Assembly (NCBI GenBank): GCA_023386255.1
Contig: JAEWKB010000322.1
Location: 1-6,928 of the forward strand
Length of the DNA stretch: 6,928 nucleotides
Direction: 5' to 3'
From: Bacteroidota bacterium
Lineage (GTDB): Bacteria; Bacteroidota; Bacteroidia; Flavobacteriales; Flavobacteriaceae
In this document: positions 1-5,846 of the stretch, piece after piece
Layout: the number at the start of each line of letters is the position of its first letter
How positions within the stretch are numbered: position 1 is the stretch's first letter
Translations under genes and position numbers: made by a program
Notes under the pieces: model-generated
Database searches by the model: none
Told to the model about the DNA's origin: nothing
Seen by the model: only the letters and a program-made list of their open reading frames with translations

Positions 1-438
1 GAGCAGCTTTTTAAGTACAAGGTGCAGTATGATTACCGGGTAAGGAAGGCTGATGGCAGCTATGCCCGCATGCTGATGCAGATGTTCATTATTACCCACG
101 ACCCCGAAAATATCAGGACTTTTATAACCCATACCGATATTACGCACCTGAAGAAAGAACCCAGGCCAATTTTGTCTTTTATAGGAATGGATGGCGAACC
201 CTCTTATATAAATGTAGATGTAGATAACCTGTTTAAGCCTAAGCGCCATTTCTTTACCGGCCGCGAGAGAGAGATACTCAAAGCATTATCAAATGGCCTT
301 AGTAGTGCAGAAATTGCCGAAAAGCTTTTCATCAGCCATTATACCGTTAACTCGCACCGCAAGAACATGCTGCGGAAAGCCAGTGCCAAAACTACCAGCG
401 AACTGATACGGCTTGCTTTTGATAACGGTTGGATATAA
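1..438 (+). CDS. PAS-LuxR type transcriptional regulator, C-terminal part (5' end outside window)
   Basis: The reading frame is open from base 1 and ends with TAA at 436-438, so this is the last 145 residues of a longer protein. A GTG at base 22 could be read as a start, but it lies inside what looks like a domain, so the true start is upstream of the window. Residues about 1-55 resemble the second half of a PAS fold with its PAC segment ('DYRVRKADGSYARML', then 'THTDITHLKKE'). Residues 84-145 form a LuxR/GerE helix-turn-helix: 'TGREREILKALSNGLSSAEI' followed by the recognition helix region 'ISHYTVNSHRKNML'. Such Bacteroidota proteins are presumed DNA-binding regulators that sense a signal through the PAS domain; no receiver domain is visible in the part seen. 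The ligand and targets cannot be told. It ends 5 bases before the convergent OstA-like gene, so it is probably not co-transcribed with anything shown here. Confidence 0.85.
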   Translation, partial: EQLFKYKVQYDYRVRKADGSYARMLMQMFIITHDPENIRTFITHTDITHLKKEPRPILSFIGMDGEPSYINVDVDNLFKPKRHFFTGREREILKALSNGLSSAEIAEKLFISHYTVNSHRKNMLRKASAKTTSELIRLAFDNGWI

Positions 439-443
439 TCGGC

Positions 444-812
444 TTATTCCAGATAAGCTTTATCGTCGCCCAATTTGTAGCGTATTATGCCTTGCCTGGT
501 CTCAGATTTTTTTCGGGATACAGTGATAGGTATCTTCATATCCCATTTTAAATTACCATAACCAATCACTTCTTTAGTTTCTTCATTAAACGTTACCTTA
601 TCAGCATTATTAATTTCAATGGCATTGGTAACAAAATGAACATTACCTGTCAGTTCTGTTATTTGCTTATCAGGGTCGTACGTCATCTTTTGGGCTTCGG
701 CAGTATAATAATCGGCTTCCACTTTTACAGTTTCAGATAACGTAGGCTGGTTTTCCTGGGCAAAGCTGCAAAAGCCGAAAGCAAGCAGTGCGGGTATGAG
801 TAATTTTTTCAT
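444..812 (-). CDS. Small exported OstA/LptA-like protein
   Basis: A 122-residue protein starting at the ATG at 810-812 (minus). An in-frame ATG exists 30 bases upstream (842), but the inner start gives a textbook signal peptide: 'MKK', a hydrophobic stretch 'LLIPALLAFGFCSFA' and a likely signal peptidase I cut before Q19. The residues before the cysteine do not make a good lipobox. The mature part has the repeating beta-strand pattern of OstA/LptA-like proteins: 'MTYDPDKQITELTGNVHF' (43-60), then 'IEINNADKVTFNEETKEVIGYG' split over 66-86, with the characteristic G-N-V and A-D-K-V positions. LptA-family proteins bridge lipopolysaccharide across the periplasm, but they are usually longer; this single short domain may be a paralogue or accessory factor, so I assign only the fold and the exported location. 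No transport partner genes lie beside it. It is convergent with the LuxR gene and divergent from the DUF1206 gene. Confidence 0.72.
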   Translation of the reverse strand: MKKLLIPALLAFGFCSFAQENQPTLSETVKVEADYYTAEAQKMTYDPDKQITELTGNVHFVTNAIEINNADKVTFNEETKEVIGYGNLKWDMKIPITVSRKKSETRQGIIRYKLGDDKAYLE

Positions 813-829
813 TAGATGTTGGTTTGGTT

Positions 830-837
830 TAAAGATA
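830..837 (-). promoter_or_regulatory. Possible -7 element for the OstA-like gene
   Basis: On the minus strand these bases read TATCTTTA, one mismatch from the Bacteroidota -7 consensus TAnnTTTG. It lies about 18 bases upstream of the ATG at 812, which would put the transcript start close to that codon and inside the longer frame beginning at 842. This supports the shorter protein. No convincing -33 TTG was found at the usual spacing, so this is weak. Confidence 0.22.
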
Positions 838-875
838 ATCATTTTACTGATAACGACTTAGACGCTGCTTATAGT

Positions 876-885
876 ATTGTACAAT
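876..885. promoter_or_regulatory. 10-bp perfect palindrome in a divergent spacer
   Basis: ATTGTACAAT is its own reverse complement. It lies in the 176-base spacer between the divergent OstA-like (-) and DUF1206 (+) genes, 64 bases from the first and 103 from the second. The position would suit an operator for a dimeric repressor, but a 10-bp AT-rich palindrome can occur by chance. The rest of the spacer holds a weak ATAAG/CTTAT inverted repeat at 914-928 and nothing else recognisable. Confidence 0.2.
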
Positions 886-962
886 TAAGATTTGTGCGAA
901 AATTAGCATTTATATAAGTAAAGCTTATGAAAGTGTAAACGCTTCGCCGCTGCCAATCCCCG

Positions 963-970
963 TAAATTAG
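963..970 (+). promoter_or_regulatory. Possible -7 element for the DUF1206 gene
   Basis: TAAATTAG, in the context CCGTAAATTAGCAGG, differs at one base from TAnnTTTG and resembles the 'TAAATTTGCA' form often seen in Flavobacterium. It ends 18 bases before the GTG start, giving a very short leader, which is usual in this phylum. No TTG was found at the expected -33 position. Confidence 0.35.
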
Positions 971-988
971 CAGGTAAACAACTATACC

Positions 989-1798
989 GTGACACATAAC
1001 TTTTTCACCTCTCACCTTAAGCCCATTGCCATATCAGGCCTTATTGCCAAAGGCACTGTGTACTGCCTGCTGGGCGCGCTTACATTTATGGCGGCTTTTC
1101 GCATAGGCGGGCATTCAGCCAAAGAAACCAGTAAAGAAGGCGTATTCGAATTTGTGCACCGTCAAACCGGCGGGCAGGTTATGCTAGGCATAATTGCGCT
1201 CGGCTTGTTTTGCTATGTGCTGTGGCGTTTTATACAGGCTTTTGCCGATACCGCCGATAAAGGCAATGATGCTAAAGGCATTGCCGTACGGGCAAGGTAT
1301 GTACTGAGCGGGCTCATATACGGCTCCATTGCGGTACACGTGGTACAGCGCATTGTGTCGGGTGCTAAGGGCTCCGGAAGCCAAAAGGAAGATATAACCG
1401 CACAGGCGATGCAAATACCTGCAGGCGAGTGGCTGGTGGGGCTGGGTGCCCTTATTTTGGTAGGTGTAGGCTTTTACCAGCTGTATTATGGCTACTCCGG
1501 CAAATACAAAAAGCATGTAGAGAAGGCCGCAGGGCACAACAGGCAGGGGTTGCTGCTAGGCGCCGGTAAAGTGGGTTACGTGGCACGCGGACTGGTGTGG
1601 CTGCTGCTGGCGTGGCTTTTCTTTAAGGCGGCGCTGCATGCCAACTCCAACGAAGCGGGGGATACCTCTAAAGCGTTTGCCTTTTTGCATGATGCTGAGT
1701 ACGGTAAGTTCCTCCTGGCGGCCATTGGCTTTGGGCTGGTGTGCTACGGCGTGTTTAACTTTATAAGAGCGAAGTTTGAGAGGTTTGGGAGGGGGTAA
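989..1798 (+). CDS. DUF1206 family six-helix membrane protein
   Basis: A 269-residue integral membrane protein. The start is a GTG at 989: an in-frame TAG lies at 968-970 and the first internal ATG falls inside transmembrane helix 1, so GTG is the only sensible start. Three tandem repeats, each of two helices, match the DUF1206 pattern. First halves are at about 13-36 ('GLIAKGTVYCLLGALTF'), 101-121 ('RYVLSGLIYGSIAVHVV') and 192-215 ('KVGYVARGLVWLLLAWLFF'). Second halves, with a conserved G and aromatic/Arg ending, are at 64-85, 148-169 and 240-260. Short charged loops containing A-K-E-T-S-K and similar segments join them. The family has no established biochemical function; a role in the cytoplasmic membrane is all that can be stated. 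It stands alone on the plus strand, divergent from the OstA-like gene and convergent, 15 bases apart, with the next minus-strand gene. Confidence 0.88.
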   Translation: MTHNFFTSHLKPIAISGLIAKGTVYCLLGALTFMAAFRIGGHSAKETSKEGVFEFVHRQTGGQVMLGIIALGLFCYVLWRFIQAFADTADKGNDAKGIAVRARYVLSGLIYGSIAVHVVQRIVSGAKGSGSQKEDITAQAMQIPAGEWLVGLGALILVGVGFYQLYYGYSGKYKKHVEKAAGHNRQGLLLGAGKVGYVARGLVWLLLAWLFFKAALHANSNEAGDTSKAFAFLHDAEYGKFLLAAIGFGLVCYGVFNFIRAKFERFGRG

Positions 1799-1813
1799 TT
1801 ATCCAGAGAGAAG

Positions 1814-2146
1814 CTATATCAGTTCCTGTATCTTTGTTTTAAAATCAGCAAAGGCCAGTTCAGCGGTAGCATAATCATCAGTTTTTAGTGTAAAGGCTTC
1901 TTGTCCATCAATGTAAACATTGAAGTACTCGGTATAGTCACGCCAGTCGTCGTTGCTCACTTCAAAAACTTTCTTACCAAAAAATATAAGCTTAAACACC
2001 CAGTTATGCGAATCTTTTTGATCTTCAAGCTGATTATCATGCAATAACTTATAGCCATAACTACTTAATACAGCCGGCAAATGCTCCCGCAACAGTGCAG
2101 AAAATTCAACACGCTTTTTGTTTTGTAGCTTGTAGCGTTCTTCCAT
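1814..2146 (-). CDS. Hypothetical 110-residue soluble protein
   Basis: I do not recognise this family. The protein is soluble, without signal peptide or membrane segment. It has an N-terminal basic helix ('EERYKLQNKKRVEFSALLRE', residues 2-21), then a beta-rich acidic middle with many aromatics ('WVFKLIFFGKKVFEVSNDDW', 49-68, and 'YTEYFNVYIDGQEAFTL', 71-87), and a C-terminal helix ('AFADFKTKIQEL'). Codon periodicity, sensible composition and a start ATG just after an AT-rich spacer support a real gene. It lies 66 bases downstream of the PIN-GHKL gene on the same strand, so the two could share a transcript. However, its composition (26 G+C of 60 in bases 1921-1980) resembles the core genes rather than that neighbour. 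It could be a resident gene that the AT-rich gene landed beside, or a small partner protein. No function is assigned. Confidence 0.6.
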   Translation of the reverse strand: MEERYKLQNKKRVEFSALLREHLPAVLSSYGYKLLHDNQLEDQKDSHNWVFKLIFFGKKVFEVSNDDWRDYTEYFNVYIDGQEAFTLKTDDYATAELAFADFKTKIQELI

Positions 2147-2212
2147 CTATTTGTGAATTTTCAGCTTGCATTGTAAAATTAAATCACTAATGATAACAAT
2201 AATGAAGATTGG

Positions 2213-3586
2213 TTATAAATCAAATGATAATACGTAAGATTTATCAAAATATAAATCAATACAAAAAACATCATTAACAATAGTGTGTGCTACAAATCCA
2301 TACTTAGACATTCTGTTTTTTATTGATGTTAGTCCTTTACTTCGAGTGCTATCTATTGCATGACTATCTGTATTAAATTTGTTACTAAATCTCATAACTA
2401 TATAATCTCCTTCACTTTTATATTCGATGTTTACGTAATTATTTGCTGAATGATCTTTTACGTTATAAAGAATTTCATTAAAACATATTGTTATGTCCTT
2501 AATTGAAGCCTGTAAAATAATGTTTTTTAGCTTTGATAATATTAAAATAGGAATCTGTTTAGAGAGATCCATTAATAAATTAGTAACATTGACCAATTCC
2601 ACACTTTGCTGATTATTCTTTTCTATTTCAAGTATGTCTCGAGCTTCATCTATGGTTTTATTTTTAATATTAATATTTAAGTTGGTTTTGCAATATTTAA
2701 GAAAATTTGAACTATCATACATATGAAATATTTTTAATTCAGGTGCATTGTAGTAAATTTCATTTAACAATTCATATCTTGGTCCTAAAGTCTTACCTCT
2801 CCTTATTGTCCACCAATCTTCTTTATAGTCGTTTGTGACAAATATAATGTAATGAAGACCTTCGTTTTTAGCTTTATTTATAATCTCTTTCCACATTATC
2901 AAGTCGCCATATTGTCGTAAGAACACTTTATCTTCGTATAGATAATAATTAGGTTTCTCCTTATCTTTTCCTATGTCCTTAAAACCTGGAGGGATTTCGT
3001 CTTTATATCTTTTTTCACCTTCTTTATAAATTTCTTCAAGCTCATTTTTATTAAAGGATAATCCTATTTTGTTATCGAATATTTCTAATAATTTATCTTT
3101 AGTTTCATCTTCATCGTTTACGTCAACTTGTTTATCATCTAATTTCGTCAACTCATCAAGAAATTTTTGTAGTTTTTCGTGTGTATGCTTTAATAAATTA
3201 TCATCAAGAAATTTGTCAGGGTTGATTAATGAGTGACGCCTTTTTAATTGCAATTTGTCAATTTTAGCTTTTAAATTATTATACGACACTTCAAACTCTT
3301 CAGCAGTTTCTTTAATTATTCTCTCAATTGATGAAAAAGTTTGCTTTTGTTCGCAAATTACAGTCAATCTGTTATGTGTATATTCTAATAAAGCTTGGAA
3401 TGGCAACCATATTCTATGATTAACTTTTTCATGAGATAAAACATCCAAAAAATCTTTTTTTGAAGGTGCGGGTAAGCGATAAATATTTAATATAGAATTT
3501 GTATCAAAAACAATTAATGCTTTATTCCACAGCTCATCAAACGCAACTTGTGAAAGTTTTTGATTTGATTTAAAGATTGTATCCAT
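2213..3586 (-). CDS. PIN-like nuclease (PIN_8/DUF4935 type) fused to GHKL ATPase-like domain
   Basis: A 457-residue protein. Residues about 24-295 match the PIN-like PIN_8 (DUF4935) pattern. Acidic positions expected for the metal site are D28 ('IVFDTN'), E68 ('LLEYTHNR'), D228 ('YGDLIMWKEI') and D253 within 'FVTNDYKEDWW' (249-259), followed by 'GPRYELLNEI' (268-277). A long charged, coiled-coil-like insert (about 80-170) sits between the second and third acids, and 'PPGFKDIGKDK' (199-209) is typical of this family. Residues about 350-450 resemble a GHKL/HATPase_c domain: N-box 'NEILYNVKDHS' (370-380, ExxxNxxxH), an 'SN' (401-402) where LytS-like kinases have V-x-N, and 'KGLTSIKNRM...YG' (417-430) like the G2 box. 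There is no DxGxG. PIN domains are usually metal-dependent RNases; I infer nucleotide-regulated RNA cleavage, possibly in defence. The gene is far more AT-rich than its neighbours (13 G+C in bases 2521-2580), suggesting transfer. Start ATG at 3584-3586; no competing upstream start was seen. Confidence 0.8.
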   Translation of the reverse strand: MDTIFKSNQKLSQVAFDELWNKALIVFDTNSILNIYRLPAPSKKDFLDVLSHEKVNHRIWLPFQALLEYTHNRLTVICEQKQTFSSIERIIKETAEEFEVSYNNLKAKIDKLQLKRRHSLINPDKFLDDNLLKHTHEKLQKFLDELTKLDDKQVDVNDEDETKDKLLEIFDNKIGLSFNKNELEEIYKEGEKRYKDEIPPGFKDIGKDKEKPNYYLYEDKVFLRQYGDLIMWKEIINKAKNEGLHYIIFVTNDYKEDWWTIRRGKTLGPRYELLNEIYYNAPELKIFHMYDSSNFLKYCKTNLNINIKNKTIDEARDILEIEKNNQQSVELVNVTNLLMDLSKQIPILILSKLKNIILQASIKDITICFNEILYNVKDHSANNYVNIEYKSEGDYIVMRFSNKFNTDSHAIDSTRSKGLTSIKNRMSKYGFVAHTIVNDVFCIDLYFDKSYVLSFDL

Positions 3587-3681
3587 TATTAAAATTTATT
3601 CTAACCTACAAATTTTCCCCTTACAAAATTTATCTTAAAAAAATTTAATTTCTATACTCTTATTCCTGTTGTTATATTTTT

Positions 3682-3689
3682 TACCTTTG
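3682..3689 (+). promoter_or_regulatory. Bacteroidota -7 promoter element of the E1 gene
   Basis: TACCTTTG is a perfect match to TAnnTTTG. It lies 36 bases upstream of the ATG at 3726, giving a leader of about 30 bases. The only nearby TTG (3669-3671) is too close to be the -33 element. Because the promoter lies downstream of the possible TTG start at 3669, it supports initiation at 3726. Confidence 0.5.
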
Positions 3690-3725
3690 AGGCTCTTAAA
3701 CCATAACGATTTCACAAAAATCATC

Positions 3726-5702
3726 ATGAATTTCGACAGAAAACAATTAACCAACGAACAATTACTTGATTTATATAAGAAATTAATAAAACCACGCCTT
3801 ATAGAGGAGAAGATGCTTATCCTCATCCGCCAGGGTAAGGTGTCAAAGTGGTTTTCAGGCATAGGGCAAGAGGCTATTTCTGTGGGTGTTACCGCTGTTT
3901 TAGACAAAGATGAGTACATCCTGCCCATGCACCGCAACCTGGGTGTTTTCACCGGGCGCGATATCCCGCTGTACCGCCTTTTCTCGCAATGGCAGGGCAA
4001 GGCCAACGGCTTTACCAAAGGCCGCGACCGTTCTTTCCACTTTGGTACACAGGAGTTTAAGATCATAGGCATGATATCGCACCTGGGTCCGCAGCTGGGC
4101 GTTGCCGATGGTATCGCGCTGGCTAACAGGCTGAGCAACAACGGCAAGGTTACCGCTGTATTTACCGGCGAGGGCGCTACCAGCGAGGGCGATTTCCACG
4201 AAGCGCTTAACATTGCAGCCGTGTGGGACCTTCCGGTGCTTTTCATTATAGAGAATAACGGTTACGGGCTGTCAACCCCTACAAATGAACAATACAGGTG
4301 CGAAAACCTGGCCGACAAAGGCATTGGCTACGGCATGGAATCGCACATCATCGACGGAAACAATATTCTTGAGGTGTACACGCAACTGAGCGACATTGTT
4401 GCTTCTATGCGCCAGAACCCGCGCCCGGTGCTGCTGGAGTTCAAGACCTTCAGGATGCGCGGGCATGAGGAGGCGAGTGGTACCAAATACGTTCCGCAGG
4501 AGCTTATGGACATGTGGGCGGTGAAGGACCCGGTAGATAATTACCGCAAATACCTTAAAGCTGAAGGCGTGCTGACCGATGAGCAGGATGATGCCCTACG
4601 CGCCGAACTTAAGAAAGAAATAGACGAACATTACCAGCAGGCTTCGGCTGAACCGGCTATTGAAGCCAGTTTATCAGAAGAATTAAATGATGTTTACAAA
4701 CCATATCAGCATGAGGAAGTTACAGCTTCATCTGAAGTTGAAAATGTACGTATGATCGATGCTATTTCGCAAGGGTTGAGGCAGAGCATGGAGCGCCACG
4801 AGAATCTTGTGATAATGGGTCAGGACATCGCCGAATACGGCGGGGCTTTCAAAATTACCGAAGGCTTTGTAAAAGAGTTTGGCAAAGACCGCGTGCGCAA
4901 TACGCCGATATGTGAGTCGGCTATCGTTTCTACAGGTATGGGGCTTTCGATAAATGGCTATAAATCAGTTATTGAAATGCAATTTGCTGACTTCGTTTCA
5001 ACCGGATTTAACCCAATAGTAAACTACCTTGCAAAAGTGCACTACCGTTGGCAGGAAAAAGCTGATGTTGTGGTGCGGATGCCTTGCGGGGCGGGTGTAC
5101 AGGCGGGGCCTTTCCACTCACAGACCAACGAAGCCTGGTTTACCAAAACTCCGGGGCTTAAAGTTGTTTACCCTGCTTTCCCATATGATGCCAAAGGCTT
5201 GCTTGCCACTGCGATAAACGACCCTAACCCGGTAATGTTCTTTGAACACAAAGCTTTATACCGCAGCATATACCAGGATGTGCCGAAAGACTATTACACT
5301 TTACCTTTCGGTAAGGCATCATTACTAAAAGAAGGCGAGGATGTTACGATAATATCTTTTGGCGCGGGAGTACACTGGGCGCTTGAGACATTGGATAAGA
5401 ATCCGGACCTAAAAGCCGACCTCATCGACCTGCGTACACTGCAGCCCCTTGATACGGAAGCTATATTCAAATCGGTAAAGAAAACAGGTAAAGTAATCAT
5501 TCTTCAGGAGGACACCCTATTTGGTGGTGTTGCCAGCGATATCTCGGCCATGATCATGGAGGAGTGCTTTGAGTATCTTGATGCTCCGGTAAAACGTGTA
5601 GGCAGCCTTGAAAGTGCTATACCTTTCACTAAAGCCCTTGAAGACCAGTACTTGCCAAAGCAGCGATTTGAAACCGCACTGGCTGAATTAATAGCTTATT
5701 AA
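3726..5702 (+). CDS. Fused alpha-beta 2-oxoacid dehydrogenase E1, probably branched-chain
   Basis: A 658-residue thiamine diphosphate enzyme with both E1 subunits in one chain. It decarboxylates a 2-oxoacid and passes the acyl group to the lipoyl domain of E2. The alpha part is about 1-330: 'SGIGQEAISVGV' (44-55), the ThDP/Mg motif starting 'GEGATSEGD' (148-156) and ending in N177-N178 ('ENNGYGLST'), and the 'RMRGHEE' loop (243-249). The beta part is about 340-658: 'MGQDIAEYGGAF' (364-375), the cofactor glutamate E398 in 'TPICESAI', and the active-site histidine H464 in 'GPFHSQTNEAWF'. The GEGxxSEGD form is that of branched-chain E1 alpha rather than the GDG of pyruvate E1 alpha, so 2-oxoisovalerate and related acids are the likely substrates; pyruvate is less likely. 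E2 and E3 are not in the window. The ATG at 3726 is chosen over an upstream TTG (3669). Base composition changes strongly along the gene. Confidence 0.93.
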   Translation: MNFDRKQLTNEQLLDLYKKLIKPRLIEEKMLILIRQGKVSKWFSGIGQEAISVGVTAVLDKDEYILPMHRNLGVFTGRDIPLYRLFSQWQGKANGFTKGRDRSFHFGTQEFKIIGMISHLGPQLGVADGIALANRLSNNGKVTAVFTGEGATSEGDFHEALNIAAVWDLPVLFIIENNGYGLSTPTNEQYRCENLADKGIGYGMESHIIDGNNILEVYTQLSDIVASMRQNPRPVLLEFKTFRMRGHEEASGTKYVPQELMDMWAVKDPVDNYRKYLKAEGVLTDEQDDALRAELKKEIDEHYQQASAEPAIEASLSEELNDVYKPYQHEEVTASSEVENVRMIDAISQGLRQSMERHENLVIMGQDIAEYGGAFKITEGFVKEFGKDRVRNTPICESAIVSTGMGLSINGYKSVIEMQFADFVSTGFNPIVNYLAKVHYRWQEKADVVVRMPCGAGVQAGPFHSQTNEAWFTKTPGLKVVYPAFPYDAKGLLATAINDPNPVMFFEHKALYRSIYQDVPKDYYTLPFGKASLLKEGEDVTIISFGAGVHWALETLDKNPDLKADLIDLRTLQPLDTEAIFKSVKKTGKVIILQEDTLFGGVASDISAMIMEECFEYLDAPVKRVGSLESAIPFTKALEDQYLPKQRFETALAELIAY

Positions 5703-5705
5703 TGG

Positions 5706-5737
5706 CTTCGACAGGCTCATACTTCGGCAAGCTCAGT
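5706..5737 (+). repeat. Two direct copies of a CTTCGRCARGCTCA motif
   Basis: Copy 1, CTTCGACAGGCTCAT (5706-5720), is followed at once by copy 2, ACTTCGGCAAGCTCAGT (5721-5737). They differ at two positions in the shared 14 bases. A third, inverted copy lies at 5769-5785. Motifs of the type CTTCGACAAGCTCAGT are known as short dispersed intergenic repeats in several bacterial groups, including Bacteroidota; whether this genome has many is inferred, not seen. Confidence 0.6.
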
Positions 5738-5754
5738 AGGACTTTATAACATAA

Positions 5755-5799
5755 AAAAAAGCAGTTACACTGAGCTTGTTGAAGTGTAACTGCTTTTTT
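5755..5799. terminator. Bidirectional rho-independent terminator
   Basis: A perfect 17-bp inverted repeat: left arm AAAAAAGCAGTTACACT (5755-5771), an 11-base loop (5772-5782), and right arm AGTGTAACTGCTTTTTT (5783-5799). The arms end in A and T tracts, so transcripts in either direction end in a U-run after an 11-bp GC-containing stem. It sits between the ends of two convergent genes, the E1 gene (+, ends 5702) and the maleate isomerase-like gene (-, ends 5842), and can serve both. Confidence 0.9.
5769..5785 (-). repeat. Inverted copy of the CTTCRRCAAGCTCAGT motif, spanning the terminator loop
   Basis: Read on the minus strand this is ACTTCAACAAGCTCAGT, matching copy 2 at 5721-5737 at 15 of 17 positions. 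It covers the whole terminator loop and three bases of each stem arm, so the terminator looks as if it was built on a repeat unit. Confidence 0.6.
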
Positions 5800-5818
5800 A
5801 ATTATAGTGCAGCCTGAA

Positions 5819-5846
5819 TACTGCACACTAATTACTGCACACTAAT
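5819..5846. repeat. Perfect 14-bp tandem duplication at the 3' end of the isomerase gene
   Basis: TACTGCACACTAAT occurs twice head to tail (5819-5832 and 5833-5846) without mismatch. The inner copy contains the TAG stop codon (5842-5844) of the minus-strand isomerase gene and part of its last codon. The exact identity suggests a recent replication-slippage duplication. No function is evident. Confidence 0.85.

Noticed and set aside
442..458. Hairpin GCTTAT/ATAAGC as terminator for the LuxR-type gene
   Set aside because: The stem is only 6 bp and AT-rich, there is no real T-run, and the bases encode the end of the opposite gene.
813..842. Upstream ATG for the OstA-like protein
   Set aside because: It would put ten polar and mixed residues before a clean signal peptide that starts at 812, and a possible -7 element overlaps it.
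1184..1537. 117-codon minus-strand frame under the DUF1206 gene
   Set aside because: It is antisense to a well-supported membrane protein and has no recognisable domain.
3587..3681. Promoter for the PIN-GHKL gene
   Set aside because: Several AT-rich strings each miss TAnnTTTG by one base on the minus strand; none stands out, so no site is called.
3669..3725. TTG start adding 19 residues to the E1 protein
   Set aside because: The added residues do not look like the family N terminus, TTG is a poor start, and a perfect -7 element (3682-3689) lies downstream of it.
2147..3725. Insertion sequence or transposon boundaries around the AT-rich gene
   Set aside because: No transposase, terminal inverted repeats or target-site duplication could be found at either side.
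3635..4246. 203-codon open frame on the minus strand, and shorter ones at 3900-4199 and 4272-4513
   Set aside because: They are antisense to the GC-rich alpha half of the E1 gene; the translations are rich in Ser, Pro and Arg with no family resemblance, as expected for shadows.
5029..5217. 62-codon plus-strand frame inside the E1 beta part
   Set aside because: It overlaps the conserved catalytic region in another frame; its product has no sensible features.
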